Source of the DNA: Chlamydiota bacterium
GTDB lineage: Bacteria; Chlamydiota; Chlamydiia; Chlamydiales; Rhabdochlamydiaceae
Direction of reading: 5' to 3'
Length of the DNA: 44,979 nucleotides
Assembly (NCBI GenBank): GCA_030916885.1
Contig: JAUPVT010000023.1
Location: forward strand, 1 to 44,979
The first letter of the stretch is position 1. Each line of letters begins with the position of its first letter. The notes below the pieces were generated by a model. That model was not told the origin of the DNA and searched no databases. It saw only the letters and a program-made list of their open reading frames with translations. Shown in pieces: positions 8,754 through 16,730 of this stretch. A program made the position numbers and the translations under genes.

Positions 8754-9404
8754 ATGATCGAACACGATATCCACACTCTAGTATCAATTTTTTGTGATGT
8801 TGACGATTTTTGCAAGGAATTTGAACCCGAATAGCGAAAAATTTTGATTGAAAACCAGAAAGGTCAGTTGATAGGTGATCAAAAGCAAAGAAATCGACGT
8901 CCTGAATTATCATTAAGCGAAGCGATGACTATTGTTATTTTATTTCACAAAACTGGCTACAGAACATTTAAAGATTATTACACAAGATTTGTTTCTTTAT
9001 TACGAGCATATTTTCCGAACTTGGTGAGTTACAGCAGGTTTGTGAACCTCATGAAAACTTGCCTATTCCCCTTGTTCATATTTTCTCAAGGCTGCCTTGG
9101 AAAAAGTACAGGGCTCTCATTCGTCGATTCAACAATACTGACCGTGTGCCATGCTTGCCGCATTAATTCACATCGGGTATGTAAGACATCCACCGGATGG
9201 TTTTACGGGTTTAAATTACATTTGATCATCAATGACGTGGGAGAAATTCTCGCCTACATGCTATCAGCTGGAAATGTTGATGATCGTGTGCTGGTTCCAG
9301 AACTGGCCAAGGGCTTGCTTGGAAAATTATTTGGCGATAAGGGTTACATATCGCAGGAATTATTTTTCAAATATTTATCGGTAGAAGCTAGGCTCAATCT
9401 ATAA
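8754..9404 (+). pseudogene. Disrupted IS982-family transposase
   Basis: Translation from ATG at 8754 starts with the IS982 N-terminus (IFCDVDDFCKEFEPE), then meets an in-frame TAG at codon 27 (8832-8834). The same frame continues open from about 8835 with family motifs: RRPELSLSEAMTIVILFH, GLSFVDSTILTVCH, TGWFYGFKLHLIINDVGE, AGNVDDR and LFGDKGYISQELF. Between RINSHRVC and KTSTGWF several residues present in usual IS982 proteins seem to be missing. The frame ends at 9404 after an unrelated tail; the C-terminal catalytic part is gone. So it carries a nonsense mutation, a probable small deletion and a 3' truncation. Its 3' end lies antisense to the end of the deubiquitinase gene. GACCTTC/GAAGGTC inverted copies at 8690-8696 and 8744-8750 may be leftover end sequences. 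Confidence 0.85.
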
Positions 9405-10912
9405 AAGCAAATATAGCTATCTTTTGCAGCTTTTAACATCTCTTCTTTGGTAATATAAGAAACGCTTGCGTCATTACATTTCATCCATTGATCTTGGACT
9501 TTCCGATATGCAATATAATGGCCATAATTTAGATTTCTTCCCCCATGCACAATAAAGGAGCTTAGCTCATAAGATCCGGAAGAAGAGCCTTGAACAACAG
9601 TAAGCAATCTAGCATCTAACTTTTCAGGGATCTCAATAGGTGCAGTAAGCTTAGTCTGATCCTTCTTAAATCGTGAAAAATGAATGAATAAATCCTCAGG
9701 TAGTGAGTTAAGTTTTATTTCTTCTTTAATCGGAGATACCTCAGTGTAAATGTTGTTTACCAGATATCGACGTGTTTCTGAACCTATACCTATCTCTTCA
9801 TCACAAAAATATTTTTCTAGAAGTGAGCTTAATTTAAAATGCTTTTGTTTCTCATCAAGGTTAATTTTAATTCCGTAATTAGTTCTTTTTTTTCTATATG
9901 TATTATCTGGATGTAAAGCTGAACAATCTTTATGGGGTGTTTCTTTAAGCGCTTGCTTAGGTTGATAATGTGTTATATGTTCGAAGCTATAATTTATTGA
10001 AGAGGCATTTTCTGAATGTTTCTCCTCAATAATATGATCATACTTTGCAAAAAGAATTGCTAAAATCTCATGAGCGTCTTCTTGGCTAGAAGCTTCTTGT
10101 CTGATTTCTTTAGGTCTTAAATAATGCATCGCAAGACGTAAGTTGTTAGACACTTCTTTTGAAATAGGTTTTTGCTCTTCCTTTGCTTGATTATAAGCAT
10201 TTAAAATAGAAAGCATCCGATACCCGCACATTTGGTCTTCTGTTTTTGTTTTTTTAGCATAATAGCTAGCAACTGTAGTATAAATGCTGAGTAATGCTGG
10301 CTCATTTACTATCATTTGTAAGCAAGAATTAAATCCGCAATTCATCGATACATTTTTAAAGCCTACCGGTTTATTGGTAAAAGTTACAACTTGTTGTAAG
10401 TAGGTTTTTACCCTGTCTTTTTTGCTTTCTTCTAAAGACATTTTAATCGAAGAAAACTTATCTAAGTTTTTTTGAGAAAGTGAATAACCTAGATTCAATA
10501 TACTTTTCTTACTCTGTTCTCTACTTTTCAGATTTTTTATCTTTCCAAGGATCGCAAAAATCTTAGTGCTTTGAGCTCCTGTTAAGATAAACGGAATTTT
10601 TCTTATTATTCCACCCTCTTGGATTTTACAATGAGAATTTACATCTGGAGAAATAGAGGTTATTATTTCAATTTTTTCACATGGAACGTTGATCTTTTGC
10701 TGAAGAAGGCTTTGAAAATCACTTTTTCTAGACAGCTTTAAATAGTTCTGCGTAATCTCTTCCCAATCTGAATTTGGTTTTTTGTAATAAATCTTAAGAT
10801 GATACGACTTTCCATTCAAGCAAATCATAGATCTATTTTCTGTAGAATCATCAGTATTACTAACAGAAGACTTTGCTGCATGAAAAGAATAAATAGAATC
10901 TGTTATAGTCAT
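9344..10912 (-). CDS. Ubiquitin-specific protease (USP/C19 peptidase) domain protein, probable host-directed deubiquitinase effector
   Basis: A 522-residue protein whose C-terminal two thirds carry the main boxes of a eukaryotic-type USP. The Cys box is GFKNVSMNCGFNSCLQ with C192 as nucleophile (compare NTCYMNS in USPs). The second box is QEDAHEILAILF at 277-288, then LPEDLFIHFSRF at 404-414. The His box is FIVHGGRN followed by YGHYIAYR, with H465 catalytic, then CNDASV with D481 as the third residue, and YICFYRL near the end. Residues 1-180 are an extra N-terminal region without recognised domain. USPs cleave ubiquitin from proteins; bacteria lack ubiquitin, so the target would be in the host. 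USP and other ubiquitin-related effectors are known in amoeba-associated chlamydiae; C. trachomatis ChlaDub1/2 belong to a different fold (Ulp1-like). It sits in an IS-rich island. The last 15 or so residues are encoded by sequence antisense to an IS982 remnant. Confidence 0.85.
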   Translation of the reverse strand: MTITDSIYSFHAAKSSVSNTDDSTENRSMICLNGKSYHLKIYYKKPNSDWEEITQNYLKLSRKSDFQSLLQQKINVPCEKIEIITSISPDVNSHCKIQEGGIIRKIPFILTGAQSTKIFAILGKIKNLKSREQSKKSILNLGYSLSQKNLDKFSSIKMSLEESKKDRVKTYLQQVVTFTNKPVGFKNVSMNCGFNSCLQMIVNEPALLSIYTTVASYYAKKTKTEDQMCGYRMLSILNAYNQAKEEQKPISKEVSNNLRLAMHYLRPKEIRQEASSQEDAHEILAILFAKYDHIIEEKHSENASSINYSFEHITHYQPKQALKETPHKDCSALHPDNTYRKKRTNYGIKINLDEKQKHFKLSSLLEKYFCDEEIGIGSETRRYLVNNIYTEVSPIKEEIKLNSLPEDLFIHFSRFKKDQTKLTAPIEIPEKLDARLLTVVQGSSSGSYELSSFIVHGGRNLNYGHYIAYRKVQDQWMKCNDASVSYITKEEMLKAAKDSYICFYRLSLASTDKYLKNNSCDM

Positions 10913-11063
10913 GTTATTTTACTTATTTTATCTTATTATGTCTAAATTATAACATTAAATAGAATAATAACTCAACTATATTAAAAAATAAAATATAATT
11001 AACCTTAACTTAATTGTTATTATATAAACATTAAATAGTAAGGGGTTTATATTAAAAAAAAGA

Positions 11064-11627
11064 TTATACAGATGAATCTGCTACAAACTTAGCTTTAATA
11101 AGCACTAACATTTCTTCTATTGTTTTTGGTATTGGAAAGCTAAAGCTTTCTAAGCAAATGCGAATTTTTTTAAGATATTGTAAAGAAAACTCAAAATTTT
11201 CCCCATGCAAGTCTTTCCAATATTCACCAAAAAAAGGATCTTGTTCTAAATAACTTCGTAACTCTTTTTCTTTAGTTTCTCTTAATAATGTTTCGACAAA
11301 TAAAGGAGTTAGAACTTCAAGATTTTTCTTAGAAGCAAGGGAAGCTAAAACAATACTTTCTTTACAAGTAGCAAATATGTTATTAAATAAATGATCTATT
11401 TGAGATTTATAAATCCTATATTCCATTGAGCCTTCATGATCCATTTTGATAGATTTATTTGATAAATTACAAGCAATAGAACTAGAATTTTTTCTTTTAC
11501 GAATAATAATAGATTGAATTGGATTAAGAGTAGAATCAGTACTAGAAATCTCTCTTTTTTGAATGAGATTGTTAGTATGCATTAATGTATCTGTAGAATT
11601 TATATAACTATTCATAATATACTTCAT
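11064..11627 (-). CDS. Unknown protein next to the deubiquitinase gene
   Basis: A 187-residue soluble protein that I do not recognise. The first 65 residues are rich in Ser, Thr, Asn and Ile and look disordered. The rest is predicted mostly helical from its Leu/Lys/Glu pattern (for example EVLTPLFVETLLRETKEKEL and the SFPIPKTIEEMLVLIKAKF end). There is no signal peptide, membrane segment or enzyme motif. A second ATG at codon 5 is an alternative start; neither has a strong ribosome binding site. It is in the same orientation as the deubiquitinase gene, about 150 AT-rich bases upstream of it, between IS remnants. A disordered N-terminus plus helical domain is common among type III effectors, which is a guess based on place and shape. 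Confidence 0.55.
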   Translation of the reverse strand: MKYIMNSYINSTDTLMHTNNLIQKREISSTDSTLNPIQSIIIRKRKNSSSIACNLSNKSIKMDHEGSMEYRIYKSQIDHLFNNIFATCKESIVLASLASKKNLEVLTPLFVETLLRETKEKELRSYLEQDPFFGEYWKDLHGENFEFSLQYLKKIRICLESFSFPIPKTIEEMLVLIKAKFVADSSV

Positions 11628-11790
11628 TGATTTAGAATTACGGATTTACAATATATTTTTTTTAGAGAGAAGACCCTTTAACTCCTCTTGATAGTTTGAA
11701 ATATTTTCTAAAAAAACCGAGAGCTGCCATCTCAAAACTTAAGAATTTTTTATCATATTGATTATTTCAAACTTTACGATTTATGAATTG

Positions 11791-12513
11791 TCAAATGTAT
11801 TCAGCCAGATTAAGGTTTGAAGAATAAGGAGGTAAGAACTTAATTTCTATTCTAGAGTTATTGAAATACTCAGAAACTAGTTTTGATCTATAGCAACTTG
11901 CATTATCACATATCTCTACAATGCATTGCTCTTTTATAGAATCTACAATAATGGTAGTTACTTCAAGGTTATTAGCTTTTAATAACGCCTTTGCTGACTT
12001 GGACTTATACTGTGGATAAACGCCCTCTATATAGATGATCTCATCTGATTCACAAAGATCCATTTCTAAGGTTTTGAGTTTTTTCAAAAAAAGTGCTTGG
12101 TCTTCAACATTTACTTTTCCAGGAACTAACTTTGGTTTTTTATACTCAAAATTTAAGTGATGTAATAAGCATACTACTGCTGATACTGTGTATTGAACGC
12201 AAAAATGCTTTTTTATGAAGTTTACAACTAGCTGTTCTTGATTAAGCTTACAGGCTTTTCCTGTGTAATTTAGATTAAGTAAGGCCTCTTTGCCTCCTTT
12301 TAGATAGGTCTTGTTTTTAAGTCTTATTATATCCTCATCTAGAAGTAAGGCATATCCTACTTGTACATATGACCATCCATTATCTAATAATAAAATAGAT
12401 TTGATCCTATCGCAGAACTTCTTATCTCGTTCCTGTCGATAGCGAGCTTTTAGGATGTCTTTTTCATTTTGTGTCAAAAAGCTTGATGTAGGTTGCATAT
12501 GAGTAGAAATCAT
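11791..12513 (-). pseudogene. Damaged IS630-family transposase
   Basis: The 240-codon frame starts with an IS630-type helix-turn-helix region (RYRQERDKKFCDRIKSILLL, then GWSYVQVGYALLL) and continues into the DDE domain: SDEIIYIEGVYPQY, in which the usual DGVHP catalytic Asp is replaced, then ICDNASCYRSKLV with the second Asp, then FLPPYSSNLNLAEYI and a stop. Intact IS630 proteins have a longer segment between the first and second blocks and continue beyond NLNLIE with about 40 more residues. Here the middle is shortened and the C-terminus is cut off. The gene is therefore a non-functional remnant. It closes the right side of the accessory island. Confidence 0.8.
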
Positions 12514-12755
12514 AGCAATATTTATGAGAAAAATTCAATCAATTGATTACCTGTAATGTCTTTTTCTAATTCTCTTGAGAATATCATTTTTATTTCAAAA
12601 AATACATTTTATATAATTAATAGAATAACACTTCGAATATTAATAATTATATTAATTTTAAGCATTGTAAAATTGTTAATTTTTAAAACCAAAGAATTGT
12701 CAAAAAATCAATAAGCGCTTACATTGCATTTAAGATCTCCTTATCAAGGAATACT

Positions 12756-14195
12756 ATGAATTATCGCACAAAGCTTTATTTTGCCTTTGTAATCACTTCT
12801 GTAGCCTGTTTAATTTTTGGCTTTGGTATTCTTTTGATAGAACTTGAATACAGCACATTTTCCAGAGAGCAAAATAAAGCTCTAACGGTTGCCACCACTA
12901 CTGCTGCATTGCTAGATATAAATCAAATCAAAGCCCTTATTGCAAACCCTACTCAAAACAATCCTGCCTATGATCATTTTCGTTTGCAATTAAGGAGGGT
13001 TCGAGATAATAATCGAGGAAATATTGTCTATATTAAGTATCTCTATCTAGTCACAGCTAATCCTAAAGATCCTCATTCCGCCTTTTTTTTGGCTGATGCA
13101 GAGGAGAATTCTAAATTTCAAGCTGTTATTAAACAACCTTTTCATACAGAACATAAAAGCTCTTTATTTCATTTTTCTAAACACCATGAAAAAAAAACGA
13201 TTATCCGAGAAGATGAGGATAGCTGGATCACGGCTTTTGCTCCTATAATTGACGGGGAAGGCAATTATATCGCATCTATAGGAGCAAATATTCCTACCCA
13301 GTTTCTTTTCAAGAACCTGATGCGTTTTATCCCCTATATATGCATTAGTTTTATGCTATCTGTTATTCTAGCTCTTATCATAGCAACATTTTTTGCAAAA
13401 CGAGTTACTTTAGCTTTAGATAATCTTATTGGATGTGTTAAACAAATTGAAAAAGGCAATCTTGATTGCAAAGCATGCTTAGAAACACATGATGAGTTTG
13501 AAGAGCTTGGTGATGCGATCAATCAAATGACAAAAGGCTTGCGAGAAAGAGAGCGCTTGAAGCTAAATTTTTCTAGATATGTCTCAGACCATGTCCTGCA
13601 AAAGATTTTATCCTCTACCAAACCAACTAAGCTAGAAGGAGAAAGAAGGAAAATCACTGTACTTTTCTCTGATATTCGTCAATTCACTCATCTATCAGAG
13701 AGTCTACCACCTGAGCAGGTTGTCGCTTTGCTCAATGAGTACTTTAAAGTTATGTTAGATATTATTTTTGAACATAAAGGCACTCTGGATAAATTTATTG
13801 GTGACGGCTTAATGGTAGAATTTGGAGCTCCTTTAGACGATGAAATCCAGGAAAAAAATGCTATTACAACAGCGATTGATATGCAAAAAGCACTCGAAAA
13901 ACTCAATACAACATGGAAGCAGCCAAATATCCAAGTAGGGATCGGCATCCATACAGGCTTTGCTATTGTAGGTAATGTAGGGTCTGAAAAACGGATGGAT
14001 TATACAGCCATTGGGGATACCGTAAATGTTGCTTTTAGACTAGAGCAAATGACAAAATCCACTAACAGAAGTATTTTAATCAGTGAAGATACCTACCAAG
14101 CTATAAAAGAAGAGTTTTCTGCTGAGAGTCTAGGTCCTATTACCTTACCTGGAAGAGAAGAACCTATTAGAGTCTATGCAATAGAAAAAAACTAG
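12756..14195 (+). CDS. Membrane-bound class III adenylate/guanylate cyclase with HAMP domain
   Basis: A 479-residue receptor-type cyclase. A transmembrane helix at about 8-30 is followed by an extracytoplasmic sensor region (about 31-188) ending in a cache-like WITAFAPIIDGEGNYIASIGA block. A second helix lies at about 191-213, then a HAMP linker (about 214-265) and a C-terminal catalytic domain (about 295-479). Catalytic residues are all visible: metal-binding D306 (LFSDIRQFT) and D350 (KFIGDGLMVEFG), purine-selecting K346 and T417 (DYTAIGD), and transition-state N424 and R428 (NVAFRLE). The Lys/Thr pair favours ATP, so cAMP is the likely product (class IIIb-like). The ATG has AAGGA six bases upstream. 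Its stop lies 4 bases before the next gene, so the two form an operon. C. trachomatis has no such enzyme as far as I recall. Confidence 0.9.
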   Translation: MNYRTKLYFAFVITSVACLIFGFGILLIELEYSTFSREQNKALTVATTTAALLDINQIKALIANPTQNNPAYDHFRLQLRRVRDNNRGNIVYIKYLYLVTANPKDPHSAFFLADAEENSKFQAVIKQPFHTEHKSSLFHFSKHHEKKTIIREDEDSWITAFAPIIDGEGNYIASIGANIPTQFLFKNLMRFIPYICISFMLSVILALIIATFFAKRVTLALDNLIGCVKQIEKGNLDCKACLETHDEFEELGDAINQMTKGLRERERLKLNFSRYVSDHVLQKILSSTKPTKLEGERRKITVLFSDIRQFTHLSESLPPEQVVALLNEYFKVMLDIIFEHKGTLDKFIGDGLMVEFGAPLDDEIQEKNAITTAIDMQKALEKLNTTWKQPNIQVGIGIHTGFAIVGNVGSEKRMDYTAIGDTVNVAFRLEQMTKSTNRSILISEDTYQAIKEEFSAESLGPITLPGREEPIRVYAIEKN

Positions 14196-14199
14196 TCTT

Positions 14200-16320
14200 A
14201 TGCGAAAAATGTATTACGGTATCATTCTTGTTCTTAGTTTTTCTTTGCTTTTTTTACCCACTTTCTTATCTACCAAACTAGGAACTCAGCTACTTATTTC
14301 TTCTTTAGAAAAAAAAATCCAATTAACTAAGCTTCACTTAAGCTGGTTTGGCAGACAAAAAATCCTACAACTTGAAATAAATAAACAAAATCAGCCTTGG
14401 TTTAGCAGCCCTGAGATTACCATAGATAGCTCGCTTATTTCCATTTTATTATTCCATAAAATTAAAACCCTAGAAGTGATAGAACCTAAGTTAGTTTGTC
14501 AGGAAAAATCGCCTATTTTCCCCATCCCTTTTCAAAGTCATAAAAAACTAAAGCGCTTTTCTTTTGACATCTTTCACTCTGTTCAAACTCTACAAGTAAC
14601 AAATGGCTCTTTTATCTTTATTTCCTTAGATTATCTCTCTGTGCAATTCGATCATGTTAATCTTAAATGGACTAGACAGCAAGATTTAGGCAAATTAATT
14701 CTGCAAGCTACTAGCCTACAAAATCAAAGTAAAGGCTCTATTCACCTGCAAGGCAGTTTTCTTGTTTCTAAAAAAACATACCCCTTACCTTTAACTCTTA
14801 TAACAACTTGCACAAATCTATCCACTGAATCTTTGAACCTCTTTAATAAAGACTCCTCCATAAGATCTTTAATAGGGGATGTATTTAATCTTAAACTAGA
14901 TTTAAAAGAACAACTTTATACTTTTGACCTATCAAGCCCCTTAATAAAAACACAAGGTTCTGCTTATTGGGATATAAATAAAGAACAATTAATAGCTAAT
15001 TCTGTTCCCTTATCTTTTACTCTCACACAAGATAATTATGATTATATTAGATCTTTAATAAAATTACCCGTATTAACTCTTGTAGAACCGAGTACATTTC
15101 ATGGTATAATTCATCAATTATCCTTAAACACAAAAGGTAAGGGGTTTTTTCCTGAACTTAATAAATCTTCTCTAGATTTTCATACTGAACTGACAAGTGA
15201 AAAACTGCTCTTAGCTTCTTTGTCTGAGGTTTCCCACATCTCTTCCTTACGGATCCAAACAAAGACCTCAGAAAAATTGATTTCTTCGCAAATCCAAGCT
15301 ACTATTTCTGCTAAAAAACAAGGATCGTTTTTTTCAGATATATCTTGGATAAAAAAAACAGAGGCTCTACAAGCAGAAGTGAAAGCTTTAGAACTACCTA
15401 CCTATTTACTCAAGGGTGTATTCCCTCAAATATCTTTGCAAAAGTTATGTGGTCCTAGTCTAAATCTTACTCTAAATACAAAACTACTTGCTAGAAGCGG
15501 ACCTCTATCAGTTGAAATACTCTCCCCCTATTCTTCTTTTTCTTTAGAAGGACAACTACAAAAAGAAACAATCACATTAAACAAACCTCTCTATTGTCAG
15601 CTAAACAAAGACGCTGGAGCTTATGCGTTGCAAGAATTTTTTCCCAGTTTACAGCCTAAAAATCCTATTTCCATCAAGATTGCATCTGGAGAAACCCTCT
15701 CTTTTTCTTACCCATTTCATTCTAAACAATGGATCGTTCCTACGTTAGAGATAGAACTGGGAAAGGTACTTTGTCATAAACAAAGTTTTTCTTCTGCTTT
15801 GTTTAATTTACTAAAAATACGCCAGTTTGATGCATCTATTACATTCAATCTTTGGGTAACACCCATTATTATGCACATAGATAAATCTCTAATTACACTA
15901 GAAAGAGTAGAGGTGTTATTAGCAGATTTGTACGAAATATCTATTTGGGGAAAAGTAAAAGATAACTTGCTTAAAATGAAAATTGGCCTGCCTGCTTCTA
16001 CCTTAAATAAAGCCTTTCAAATACCCAATCTTCTTAAGAATTACGTCTTAGCTCTTACATTACAAGGAAGTTTAAAAAATCCAGAAATTAACCTTAAGAA
16101 AGCAGCTACTAAAATTGTAGAGCTATTTATTTGTCAACAAAATAAAAATCCATTGAATATCCTGATGCCGCCATGTAAATCTCTGCAAAAAACTCCCATT
16201 CCTCCTGCTAAACATCCTTTTCCTTGGGATCAGAGAACCACATTTGTAAAAGATAAAAATACCAAAAGATTTAAACAGGATGACAAGCCATTAGAGCAGC
16301 TATTAAAAGTGATCCGTTAA
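14200..16320 (+). CDS. Large membrane-anchored AsmA-like protein of unknown function
   Basis: A 706-residue protein with one N-terminal hydrophobic anchor (about residues 5-25) and a long extracytoplasmic region made of short alternating beta-like segments. After the anchor, TKLGTQLLISSLEKKIQL is followed by LHLSWFGRQKILQLEI and LISILLFHKIKTLEVIEPKL; this layout is like the start of AsmA/DUF748-type proteins. The end ALTLQGSLKNPEINLKKA also resembles the repeat close of AsmA/TamB-like proteins, which build beta-groove bridges for lipid transport between membranes. The similarity is by architecture only. It begins 4 bases after the cyclase gene stop and has no clear ribosome binding site of its own, so it is probably translationally coupled to it. 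A few Lys/Pro-rich residues form the C-terminal tail. Confidence 0.7.
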   Translation: MRKMYYGIILVLSFSLLFLPTFLSTKLGTQLLISSLEKKIQLTKLHLSWFGRQKILQLEINKQNQPWFSSPEITIDSSLISILLFHKIKTLEVIEPKLVCQEKSPIFPIPFQSHKKLKRFSFDIFHSVQTLQVTNGSFIFISLDYLSVQFDHVNLKWTRQQDLGKLILQATSLQNQSKGSIHLQGSFLVSKKTYPLPLTLITTCTNLSTESLNLFNKDSSIRSLIGDVFNLKLDLKEQLYTFDLSSPLIKTQGSAYWDINKEQLIANSVPLSFTLTQDNYDYIRSLIKLPVLTLVEPSTFHGIIHQLSLNTKGKGFFPELNKSSLDFHTELTSEKLLLASLSEVSHISSLRIQTKTSEKLISSQIQATISAKKQGSFFSDISWIKKTEALQAEVKALELPTYLLKGVFPQISLQKLCGPSLNLTLNTKLLARSGPLSVEILSPYSSFSLEGQLQKETITLNKPLYCQLNKDAGAYALQEFFPSLQPKNPISIKIASGETLSFSYPFHSKQWIVPTLEIELGKVLCHKQSFSSALFNLLKIRQFDASITFNLWVTPIIMHIDKSLITLERVEVLLADLYEISIWGKVKDNLLKMKIGLPASTLNKAFQIPNLLKNYVLALTLQGSLKNPEINLKKAATKIVELFICQQNKNPLNILMPPCKSLQKTPIPPAKHPFPWDQRTTFVKDKNTKRFKQDDKPLEQLLKVIR

Positions 16321-16431
16321 AGTTTATACCGCATGTGCATTCATTAAATAAATGATTAAAAGGGACCTGTAAAAAAAACGAATAGGGCCAGCAGAGCATT
16401 AAGCTAAGTTGAGGACTGATAGATATCGTTG
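16321..16431. other. Non-coding gap after the AsmA-like gene
   Basis: About 110 bases with no reading frame, repeat or clear hairpin that I can support. Together with the decayed fragment to its right it separates the rightward cyclase operon from the leftward aldolase gene. Confidence 0.4.
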
Positions 16432-16640
16432 TTAATCCATCTCTCTATTTTTTAAACTTAAAAACACAGAAAGAAGGCAAAGTATAGCTCCAACACCCAC
16501 CAAGGACATACCAAATAGAGAAGAATACTCTTGTGAGGTTGCATGTGGCGGTGTTGATTCTCCTAAAAAAGGAAACCCTTTCGACAAAAAACCCAAACGC
16601 CATTATCCCAAGATTGGTTCTAAGCCATAGCAAAAAAGTC
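16432..16640 (-). pseudogene. C-terminal remnant of a membrane protein
   Basis: On the minus strand, one frame ending at 16432-16434 reads KGFPFLGESTPPHATSQEYS, then a hydrophobic helix (GMSLVGVGAILCLLSVFLSL) and a short basic end KNREMD. Upstream the frame is broken by a stop, and a neighbouring frame continues with NLGIMAFGFF. This looks like the last helix of a polytopic transporter after a frameshift, with the rest lost. The parent family is not identifiable from this fragment. A longer open frame over the same bases starts inside the aldolase gene and is probably spurious. Confidence 0.4.
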
Positions 16641-16683
16641 CTCTTACTGCTCTGTTTTCTGTAATGATAGATCGAGAGTAACA

Positions 16684-16708
16684 AACAAGGCTTAATACAA
16701 GCCTTGTT
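16684..16708 (-). terminator. Terminator hairpin after fbaB
   Basis: A perfect 10-base inverted repeat (AACAAGGCTT, loop of 5, AAGCCTTGTT) lies 22 bases beyond the aldolase stop. On the minus strand it is followed by only a short T-rich stretch (TGTTAC), so the call rests mostly on the stem and position. The stem words are nearly the same as those of the hairpin at 2137-2169. Confidence 0.6.
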
Positions 16709-16730
16709 ATATACATTTGATTGGAAATTC

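Noticed and set aside
8844-9404. Intact 186-residue transposase starting at TTG 8844
   Set aside because: The natural IS982 N-terminus lies upstream in the same frame behind a stop codon, and the C-terminus is truncated, so it is treated as a pseudogene.
16590-16640. A tRNA-like GGTTCTAAGCC segment
   Set aside because: No acceptor, D or anticodon arms can be paired around it.
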